The notes beneath the pieces were generated by a model that ran no database searches, was not told the origin of the DNA, and saw nothing but the letters and a program-made list of their open reading frames with translations. A program made the translations under genes and the position numbers. From Giesbergeria sp. (GTDB taxonomy: Bacteria; Pseudomonadota; Gammaproteobacteria; Burkholderiales; Burkholderiaceae_C), in the NCBI GenBank assembly GCA_017998735.1, contig JAGOCN010000142.1, positions 1-5,421 of the forward strand: DNA of 5,421 nucleotides, read 5' to 3'. Shown here piece after piece: positions 1-4,641 of this stretch. Position 1 is the stretch's first letter; every line of letters starts with the position of its first letter.

Positions 1-580
1 CGGGTTTGGACTGCACAAAGCCGAAGCCCTTGGCCAGCTCGGCCGGAATCAGGTTGCGCAGCGACACGTCGTTCACCAGCACCACCAGCCGGATGGCCTG
101 TTCGCACAGCGCCGCGCTGGCGCCCAGCGGCACGTCGCCGGTGATGACGGCCACCTCGGCTTCCAGGTCAATGCCCCAGTCTTCGGTCAGCGCGTCGATG
201 GGGTCGCACGGGCCGACAAACGAGTCCGAGCCGCCCTGGTACATCAGCGGGTCGCTCCAGAAGGAGGCAGGCATTTCGCTGCCGCGCGCCTTGCGCACCA
301 GCTCGACATGGTTGACATAGGCCGAGCCATCGGCCCACTGGTAGGCACGCGGCAGCGGCGAATGGCACTGCGCGGCATCGAACGGCTGCGCCGCGCTGGC
401 CGCGCCCCGGTTGAGCGCGCCGTACACCTGCGCCAGCGCCGGGGCGCAGCGCTCCCAGTCGTCCAGCGCGGCCTGCAGCGTGGCGGCAATGCCGGGCACG
501 GCCTGGCAGCGGGACAGGCTGCGGTCCACCACCACAAGGGTGCCGTCGCGGCCGCCGGTTTTGAGGGTGGCAAGTTTCAT
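1..580 (-). CDS. Fumarylacetoacetate hydrolase (FAH) family protein, C-terminus cut off by window edge
   Basis: The first 193 residues are visible, reading from ATG at 580 and starting MKLATLK; the rest lies beyond the left edge. Members of the FAH family cleave C-C bonds in beta-dicarbonyl acids such as fumarylacetoacetate or fumarylpyruvate, usually with a divalent metal, in the cytoplasm. Residues 1 to about 75 resemble the small N-terminal domain of the roughly 330-residue bacterial members; the catalytic fold starts at about residue 79 (RAYQWADGSAYVNHVELVR). D84 and H91 have the same spacing as the metal-binding Asp and catalytic His of animal FAH; E140 and E142 in DLEAEVAV and D171 in VNDVSLRN fit the other metal ligands. 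The start is the family-typical MKLATLK, 13 bases after the VOC gene stop, without a good Shine-Dalgarno sequence, so translation probably depends on the upstream gene. Family assignment is firm; the substrate is unknown. Confidence 0.9.
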   Translation of the reverse strand, partial: MKLATLKTGGRDGTLVVVDRSLSRCQAVPGIAATLQAALDDWERCAPALAQVYGALNRGAASAAQPFDAAQCHSPLPRAYQWADGSAYVNHVELVRKARGSEMPASFWSDPLMYQGGSDSFVGPCDPIDALTEDWGIDLEAEVAVITGDVPLGASAALCEQAIRLVVLVNDVSLRNLIPAELAKGFGFVQSKP

Positions 581-597
581 GGCAATGCTGCTTTCAT
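577..597 (-). other. Six-codon mini-ORF (MKAALP) bridging the VOC and FAH genes
   Basis: The stop TGA of the VOC gene (596-594) lies inside an ATGA whose ATG (597-595) opens a six-codon frame. That frame ends in TGA at 579-577, which in turn overlaps the ATG of the FAH gene (580-578), again as ATGA. The arrangement is seen directly. That ribosomes use it to pass from one gene to the next is only an inference; in GC-rich DNA it could be chance. Confidence 0.3.
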
Positions 598-1157
598 GCT
601 GTGTTTGTCGGAGCTGCAGAGGGCAACTGGTGGCTGCCGTCGTGCATCCAGGCGGCGTGCTTGGGGGCTTTTTTGGTGCGCGCCCATTCGTTCAGCATGT
701 CCCACTTCACAGCGTCGAGTTTCTGCAGCATCTCGGGCGTGCCGGTGTTCACCGCCAGCTCCAGCCGGTGGCCGCTCGGGTCGCGGAAATAGATGGACTT
801 GAAGATCGTGTGGTCGGTCGGCCCGACCACCTCGATGCCATCGGCCTCCATGCGCGCCTTGGCGGCCAGCAGCTCGTCCATGCTGTCCACTTCCATGGCC
901 AGGTGCTGCGTCCAGGTGGGGGTGTTGCGGTCGCGGTCCATGGGCGGCTTGGTGGGCAGCTCGAAAAACGCCAGGATGTTGCCGGCGCCGGCGTCCAGAA
1001 AGACATGCATGTACGGGTCGGGCTCGCCGGTGGACGGCACCGCGTCCTCGGCAATCGCCAGGATGAAGGCCATGCCCAGGTACTTGCCGTACCACTCCAC
1101 GGTCTGCTTGGCATCGGTGCAGCGGTAGGCGACGTGGTGGAATTTGCGGATCTGCAT
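594..1157 (-). CDS. VOC-superfamily (glyoxalase/extradiol dioxygenase fold) protein
   Basis: This is a 187-residue cytoplasmic protein of the vicinal-oxygen-chelate fold, which includes glyoxalase I, extradiol dioxygenases and epimerases. Two beta-alpha-beta-beta-beta modules are recognisable, at about residues 5-68 (from FHHVAYRC to FFELP) and 82-136 (from WTQHLAMEVD to YFRDPSGHRLELA). The four usual metal positions are occupied: H8, E66, H85 and E133, a glyoxalase-I-like His/Glu/His/Glu set that suggests an active metalloenzyme. A C-terminal tail of about 50 residues (TGTPEMLQKLDAVKWDML onward) follows the fold. The start at 1157 is fixed by a perfect AGGAGG six bases upstream and by the conserved beginning MQIRKFHHVAY; a longer frame from 1202 has no such support. 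It has its own promoter and precedes the FAH-family gene by 13 bases, which suggests a shared catabolic role, perhaps ring cleavage or glutathione-linked isomerisation. The substrate cannot be told from the sequence. Confidence 0.88.
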   Translation of the reverse strand: MQIRKFHHVAYRCTDAKQTVEWYGKYLGMAFILAIAEDAVPSTGEPDPYMHVFLDAGAGNILAFFELPTKPPMDRDRNTPTWTQHLAMEVDSMDELLAAKARMEADGIEVVGPTDHTIFKSIYFRDPSGHRLELAVNTGTPEMLQKLDAVKWDMLNEWARTKKAPKHAAWMHDGSHQLPSAAPTNTA

Positions 1158-1170
1158 GAAAAGCCTCCTG
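1158..1170 (-). promoter_or_regulatory. Strong Shine-Dalgarno site of the VOC gene
   Basis: AGGAGG followed by six bases and ATG at 1157 decides the start of the VOC gene. The upstream stretch TCCT-TGCAC-AGGA could form a weak four-pair hairpin that covers part of this site; that folding is only a possibility. Confidence 0.8.
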
Positions 1171-1190
1171 TGCAAGGACAAGGCGCCTGG

Positions 1191-1211
1191 GGCCGGAACC
1201 AAGGTCCGGCC
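1191..1211 (-). promoter_or_regulatory. Inverted repeat in the VOC gene leader
   Basis: Perfect seven-base arms GGCCGGA and TCCGGCC flank a seven-base loop, about 20 to 40 bases after the expected transcription start of the VOC-FAH unit. No T-run follows on the minus strand, so it does not look like an intrinsic terminator. It could be an operator for a local regulator, an RNA hairpin in the leader, or chance in GC-rich DNA. Confidence 0.35.
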
Positions 1212-1236
1212 GCGTTGGGTTCAGGCGGATGGCGCC

Positions 1237-1265
1237 ATTACAGACGCTTTGGCGCACGCTTTCAA
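1237..1265 (-). promoter_or_regulatory. Sigma-70 type promoter of the VOC-FAH unit, overlapping the cobA stop
   Basis: On the minus strand a -35 box TTGAAA (1265-1260, five of six consensus bases) is separated by exactly 17 bases from a -10 box TGTAAT (1242-1237, five of six). Transcription would begin near 1230, giving a leader of about 70 bases before the VOC start at 1157. The -35 box contains the TGA stop codon of cobA (1264-1262). Such a match is rare in DNA this GC-rich and sits where a promoter is needed. The function is inferred from sequence match only. Confidence 0.65.
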
Positions 1266-2149
1266 ATGTTTTCTGCGCTGCCCTGCGCTGCCTGGGGCCA
1301 TGGGCCGCTTTGCATGGCGGCGCCGCTGCCGATGACGGCGTGCAGCGACACGGTGCTGCCAATGACGATCAGCGCCGGCGCGCGCACCGCGTGCTGCACG
1401 GCCAGCGCGGGCAGCGTCTGCACCGTGCCGACCACGGTGCGCTGTTCGGGCAGCGTGGCGCGCTCGACCACGGCGGCCGGGGTGTCGGGCGCCATGCCGT
1501 GCTTGACCAGCTCGGCGCAGATGGTGGGCAACGTGCCCACGCCCATGTAGATCACCACCGTCTGGCGCGGCCGCGCCAGCGCGTCCCAGTCCAGCGCCAC
1601 GGTGCGCCCGCCGCCCTTGCCCCCATCCTGCAGGTGGCCGGTGGCAAACACCAGCATGCCGGCATGGTCGCGGTGCGTGAGCGGAATGCCGGCGGACGCT
1701 GCCGCGCCCTGCGCGGCGCTGATGCCGGGCACGGTTTCGCAGGCTATGCCGGCCGCCACCAGCGCCTGCACCTCTTCACCGCCCCGGCCAAAGATGTACG
1801 GATCGCCCCCCTTCAGGCGCACCAGCGACCTGCCCTGCTGCGCCAGCCGCACCATCAATTCGATGATGCCCTCCTGCGGCAGCGTGTGGTTGCGGCTTTG
1901 CTTGCCGACGTAAATCAGCTCGGCGCCCGGTGCCACATGCGCCAGCACATCGTTCGAGACCAGGTTGTCGTACAGCACCGTGCCGGCGCTGGCCAGCACG
2001 CGCGCGGCCTTGAGCGTGAGCAGTTCGGCATCGCCCGGCCCGGCGCCCACCAGCGTCACCCGGCCCCACCGGGCGCGCGGCAGCACCGCACCGGGTGCAG
2101 GCGGTGGCAGGGAGGCAATGGCCGGCGGGGCAGAAAAATCGCTTGTCAT
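1262..2149 (-). CDS. cobA: Uroporphyrinogen-III C-methyltransferase (SUMT)
   Basis: The 295-residue enzyme transfers two methyl groups from S-adenosylmethionine to uroporphyrinogen III, giving precorrin-2, the branch point to siroheme and cobalamin. Hallmarks are the N-terminal glycine-rich signature VGAGPGDAELLTLKA (residues 34-48), RLKGGDPYIFGRGGEE (111-126), VPGISAAQGAAASAGIPLTHR (140-160) and YMGVGTL (201-207). It is a stand-alone SUMT: it lacks the dehydrogenase/ferrochelatase half of E. coli CysG. The start at 2149 is chosen because GGAG lies six bases upstream; an in-frame ATG at 2191 has no ribosome site, and the frame open further upstream (to 2914) is not SUMT-like. About 30 low-complexity residues precede the fold and about 20 follow it. 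It is probably transcribed alone: folK ends 280 bases upstream and the next gene has its own promoter. Siroheme for sulfite or nitrite reductase is the likeliest use, but no such reductase gene is in view. Confidence 0.92.
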   Translation of the reverse strand: MTSDFSAPPAIASLPPPAPGAVLPRARWGRVTLVGAGPGDAELLTLKAARVLASAGTVLYDNLVSNDVLAHVAPGAELIYVGKQSRNHTLPQEGIIELMVRLAQQGRSLVRLKGGDPYIFGRGGEEVQALVAAGIACETVPGISAAQGAAASAGIPLTHRDHAGMLVFATGHLQDGGKGGGRTVALDWDALARPRQTVVIYMGVGTLPTICAELVKHGMAPDTPAAVVERATLPEQRTVVGTVQTLPALAVQHAVRAPALIVIGSTVSLHAVIGSGAAMQSGPWPQAAQGSAENI

Positions 2150-2163
2150 GGAAATCTCCGAAA
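2150..2163 (-). promoter_or_regulatory. Shine-Dalgarno site of cobA
   Basis: CGGAG followed by ATTTCC and ATG gives a GGAG core six bases before the start at 2149. It favours this ATG over the in-frame ATG at 2191, which has no purine-rich stretch ahead of it. Confidence 0.7.
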
Positions 2164-2360
2164 GGCTGGGTGCAGGCGGCACACAGGCCATGGTTTCAGT
2201 GCGCGGCAAAGGCAAAGCTACCGGCGGTGTTGGCCGCGTGCCATGCCTTGCCGTGCCCTGTGCCGCGCAATGCAATGCTGGTGCGGGCGGGCGGGCAAGG
2301 CGCACAAAGAACGCTGGCAACGGGCCGGCTTGCACAGGCCCTGCGCCACTGCATTGAGCA
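2150..2360 (-). other. Gene-free leader region upstream of cobA
   Basis: No convincing gene is present on either strand. The stretch should contain the cobA promoter, but I find no pair of boxes close to the sigma-70 consensus. The conserved boxes of a cobalamin riboswitch are not recognisable. It holds short simple repeats: four tandem five-base units of the form NTGCC (2238-2257 on the plus strand), a doubled GCAAT (2267-2276) and a GCGG run (2283-2294). Confidence 0.4.
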
Positions 2361-2416
2361 CCAAAACAGCCTCCAGCGCATGTGCAGCCTGCGCCAGCAG
2401 CTATTGTTTCAATAGC
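2361..2416 (-). repeat. Two-hairpin intergenic element behind folK (REP-like)
   Basis: Reading on the minus strand, 14 bases after the folK stop lies a perfect palindrome with arms GCTATTG and CAATAGC and a three-base loop (2416-2400). Directly after it comes a second hairpin: arms CTGGCGCA and TGCGCTGG with two G-U pairs and a nine-base loop (2397-2373), then AGGCTG and TTTT. The order of an AT-richer palindrome, a GCGC-rich hairpin and an AGGC-TTTT end resembles small intergenic repeats that I recall from Comamonadaceae genomes. The structure is seen directly; membership of a repeat family is from memory. The lower GC of the palindrome sets it off from the flanking DNA. Confidence 0.6.
2363..2397 (-). 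terminator. Possible transcription terminator after folK
   Basis: The eight-pair hairpin at 2373-2397 is followed, six bases later on the minus strand, by TTTT (2366-2363). The gap and the short T-run make it a weak intrinsic terminator at best, but it sits at the expected end of the phosphatase-pcnB-folK transcript. Confidence 0.35.
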
Positions 2417-2429
2417 ATCACCACCGCGG

Positions 2430-2954
2430 TCACTCCAGCCGTTCGATGCGCTGGTCGGCCACGGCCTGCAGTGCGGCGGGCGACACCAGCGCCGGCGCAA
2501 TGTCGGCCAGGGGGCGCAGCACAAAGGCGCGCCCGTGCAGGCGCGGGTGCGGCACGGTGAGCGTGGCGGTGTCGATGCACCCGGCGCCGTCCGCGCCCCA
2601 CAGCAGGATGTCCAGGTCCAGCGTGCGCGGTGCGTTGCGGTACGGGCGTTCGCGCCCTGCAGCCTGCTCCAGCGCCTGCAGGGCGTCCAGCAGCTGCTGC
2701 GGCGCCAGCCGGGTGGAAATTTCTGCCACGGCGTTGACATAGTCCGGCCCGCCGGCACCGACCGGCGCGCTGCGGTACAGGGGCGAGACGCGCAGCACGC
2801 GCGTGCCAGGCAAGGCGCCAATGCCGGCCAGGGCCGTGCGCAGGTGCGCGGCGGGCTCTCCCAGGTTGGCGCCCAGGCCAATCCAGGCAGGGCTGGCAAG
2901 GCTGGATTGGCCAAATTGGCTACCAGCAGGCAGCGGTGCGGCAGTCGTCGTCAT
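2430..2954 (-). CDS. folK: 2-amino-4-hydroxy-6-hydroxymethyldihydropteridine pyrophosphokinase (HPPK)
   Basis: The 174-residue enzyme transfers pyrophosphate from ATP to 6-hydroxymethyl-7,8-dihydropterin, the step before dihydropteroate synthase in folate synthesis. The core starts at AWIGLGANLGEP (residues 23-34); SPLYRSAPVG follows at 57-66. The family signature is RNAPRTLDLDIL (106-117), with the metal-binding Asp pair D113 and D115, and VPHPRLHGRAFVLRPLADIAP (134-154) closes the fold. E. coli HPPK has about 160 residues; the excess is an N-terminal extension of about 22. The start at 2954 is preferred although it lacks a clear Shine-Dalgarno sequence. No other ATG, GTG or TTG lies between it and the core. 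The only upstream choice, 3041, would add 29 Ala/Thr-rich residues read from the pcnB tail. pcnB stops 13 bases upstream, so the two are probably co-translated. Confidence 0.92.
   Translation of the reverse strand: MTTTAAPLPAGSQFGQSSLASPAWIGLGANLGEPAAHLRTALAGIGALPGTRVLRVSPLYRSAPVGAGGPDYVNAVAEISTRLAPQQLLDALQALEQAAGRERPYRNAPRTLDLDILLWGADGAGCIDTATLTVPHPRLHGRAFVLRPLADIAPALVSPAALQAVADQRIERLE
2876..2912. repeat. 11-bp perfect inverted repeat within the 5' part of folK
   Basis: GGCCAATCCAG (2876-2886) and CTGGATTGGCC (2902-2912) are exact reverse complements separated by 15 bases. In the folK mRNA they would form an 11-pair stem over codons 15 to 27, where the N-terminal extension meets the conserved core. 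The palindromes TTGGCCAA (2907-2914) and GCCAAATTGGC (2910-2920) overlap its edge. Confidence 0.6.
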
Positions 2955-2967
2955 CGCAAGTCGGTGG

Positions 2968-4641
2968 TCAGTGGTCGTCTGGGTGCCAGCCGCCGTCGCT
3001 GCCGCCGCTGCCGCCACTGCCGCTGCCGCCGGGGTGCGCACCGCTGCTGCTGCCCTGACCGCCCTCGCTGTTCACGCCGCCCTCGCCGCCCCCGCCGGGC
3101 TTGCGCCGGCGCCGGCGGCGCTTCTTCGGGGTGGCGGGCTCGCCGTCTTCATTGAGCATTTCGCCCTGGCCGGGGGCTGCGCCCTGGTCCAGCGGCAACG
3201 GCACAGCGCCAGCGTCTGTGCGCGGCACCCGGCGCACCACCGGCTGCTGGCCACGGGTGCGCGCCTTCTGCTCTTCGCGCGCCTGCTCCATCAGGTCGTG
3301 GCGGCGGTTTTCATCGGCAATGCTGTACTCCTGCCACCAGCTGGCCAGGGCCTCATCGACCTCGCCGACATCGGCGCGCAGGCGCATGAAGTCAAAGCCG
3401 GCGCGAAAGCGCAGCTGCGCCACCATGCTTTCGGGCACGCGGCCGGCGCGTTTTTCAAAGCGCGGCTGCATGACCCAGATCTCGCGCATGTCGGCGGCCA
3501 GCTTGCCACGCCCGGACACGTCGCCAATGCGCCGGTCAAACACCTCGTCAATCGCTTCCTGCAGCGCCGGCAGCGGGTGCTCGCCGTGCCCCAGGCGTGC
3601 GTCCCAGCCGGTCTTGACGTCCTGCCACAGCACGCAGGACAGCAAAAAGCTGGGCGCCACGGGCTTGCCTTCGCGCACCCGCCGGTCGGTGTCGGTCAGG
3701 GCGGCGCGCACAAAGTCGGTGTCGGCGCGCTCCACCACCACGTCCAGCAGCGGGTAGATGCCGCGCGAGAGGCCGAGCTTTTTCAGCTGCTCGATGGTGG
3801 CGATGGAATGGCCGGTCTGCAAGAGCTTGAGCATCTCGTCGAACATGCGGCTTTGCGGCACCTCGGCCAGCAGCTGCTGGGACTGCACCAGGGGCGCGGC
3901 CGTGCCGGGCTCCAGCGTGAAGCCGAGCGCGCTCAGCTTGGCGGCAAAACGCACCGCCCGGATGATGCGCACCGGGTCTTCGCGGTAGCGCTGCACCGGG
4001 TCGCCAATCATGCGCAGGGTTTTCTTCTGCGCGTCCTCGATGCCGTGGTGGTAGTCGACAACGATCTGCGTCTGCGGGTCGTAGTACAGGGCGTTCAGGG
4101 TGAAGTCGCGCCGCGTGGCGTCCTCGTCCTGCGGGCCCCAGACGTTGTCGCGCAGCACGCGGCCGCTGGCGCCCACCGCGTGCGTCATGCCGGCCAGCTC
4201 GCTGCGGCTGGTTTTTTCGTTGCCGCGCACCTGTTCGGCGGCCACGTTGTCGACCTGGGCACGGAAGGTGGAGACCTCGATCACCTCGTTTTCGCGCCCG
4301 CGCCCGTGCACCACATGCACGATGCGAAAGCGCTTGCCAATGATGAAGGCGCGGCGAAACAGGCCCTTGACCTGCTCGGGCGTGGCGTTGGTGGCCACGT
4401 CAAAGTCCTTGGGGCGCAGGCCCAGCAGCAGGTCGCGCACCGCACCGCCGACGATGTAGGCCTCGAAGCCGGCCTGCTGCAGCGTCTGCACCACCTCGCG
4501 CGCCCAGCGGTCCACGCGCTCGGGGTCGATGCCGTGCACCGCAGCCGGCACCTCTTCGCGCTTGCCAAAGCGCGGCGGGGGTGCCCGGCGGGCGCCCGTG
4601 GTGGCCTTGGCCAGCAGCTTGTCGATGAATTTCTTGATCAT
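2968..4641 (-). CDS. pcnB: Poly(A) polymerase I
   Basis: The 557-residue protein is a class II nucleotidyltransferase that adds 3' poly(A) tails to RNA, promoting decay and, in E. coli, affecting plasmid copy number. The catalytic head shows YIVGGAVRDLLLG (62-74), then RPKDFDVATNATPEQV (76-91) with carboxylates D79 and D81. A third acidic residue is likely E122 in IEVSTFR. RRDFTLNALYYD (178-188) and YREDPVRIIRAVRFAAKL (219-236) mark the nucleotide- and RNA-binding neck. They distinguish the poly(A) polymerase/tRNA nucleotidyltransferase family, and the long body with a basic tail favours PcnB over Cca. Compared with about 465 residues in E. coli, the excess is mainly a disordered tail: KKRRRRRRK at 506-514, then a Gly/Ser-rich run to the end. 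The ATG at 4641 overlaps the upstream stop as ATGA and has no Shine-Dalgarno sequence, implying coupled translation. folK follows after 13 bases. Confidence 0.95.
   Translation of the reverse strand: MIKKFIDKLLAKATTGARRAPPPRFGKREEVPAAVHGIDPERVDRWAREVVQTLQQAGFEAYIVGGAVRDLLLGLRPKDFDVATNATPEQVKGLFRRAFIIGKRFRIVHVVHGRGRENEVIEVSTFRAQVDNVAAEQVRGNEKTSRSELAGMTHAVGASGRVLRDNVWGPQDEDATRRDFTLNALYYDPQTQIVVDYHHGIEDAQKKTLRMIGDPVQRYREDPVRIIRAVRFAAKLSALGFTLEPGTAAPLVQSQQLLAEVPQSRMFDEMLKLLQTGHSIATIEQLKKLGLSRGIYPLLDVVVERADTDFVRAALTDTDRRVREGKPVAPSFLLSCVLWQDVKTGWDARLGHGEHPLPALQEAIDEVFDRRIGDVSGRGKLAADMREIWVMQPRFEKRAGRVPESMVAQLRFRAGFDFMRLRADVGEVDEALASWWQEYSIADENRRHDLMEQAREEQKARTRGQQPVVRRVPRTDAGAVPLPLDQGAAPGQGEMLNEDGEPATPKKRRRRRRKPGGGGEGGVNSEGGQGSSSGAHPGGSGSGGSGGSDGGWHPDDH
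2998..3030 (-). repeat. 9-bp repeats coding the Gly/Ser tail of PcnB
   Basis: On the plus strand the unit GCTGCCGCC occurs at 2998-3006, 3007-3015 and 3022-3030, with a six-base ACTGCC between the last two. On the coding strand each unit reads GGCGGCAGC and gives Gly-Gly-Ser. All units are multiples of three, so gain or loss would change tail length without breaking the frame. Confidence 0.7.

Noticed and set aside
1191..1211. Intrinsic terminator of cobA
   Set aside because: The stem is GC-rich, but no T-run follows it on the minus strand, and it lies downstream of a good promoter rather than before it.
411..1550. Open plus-strand frame of 379 codons across the FAH and VOC genes
   Set aside because: It is antisense to two genes with clear family motifs and shows no motif of its own.
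2150..2360. Cobalamin riboswitch ahead of cobA
   Set aside because: A SUMT gene makes this plausible, but I could not find the conserved B12-box or the other conserved segments of that RNA.
1229..2560. Open plus-strand frame of 443 codons opposite cobA
   Set aside because: It is antisense to cobA and the cobA leader, rich in Arg, Ala and His, without recognisable domains or a ribosome site.
2150..2914. Frame open upstream of cobA, suggesting a 550-residue fusion protein
   Set aside because: The upstream part is folK read in the wrong frame plus non-coding DNA. SUMT similarity starts only after the ATG at 2149, which has its own Shine-Dalgarno site.
2955..3041. Longer FolK start at 3041
   Set aside because: The added 29 residues are Ala/Thr-rich and are simply the Gly/Ser tail of pcnB read in another frame.
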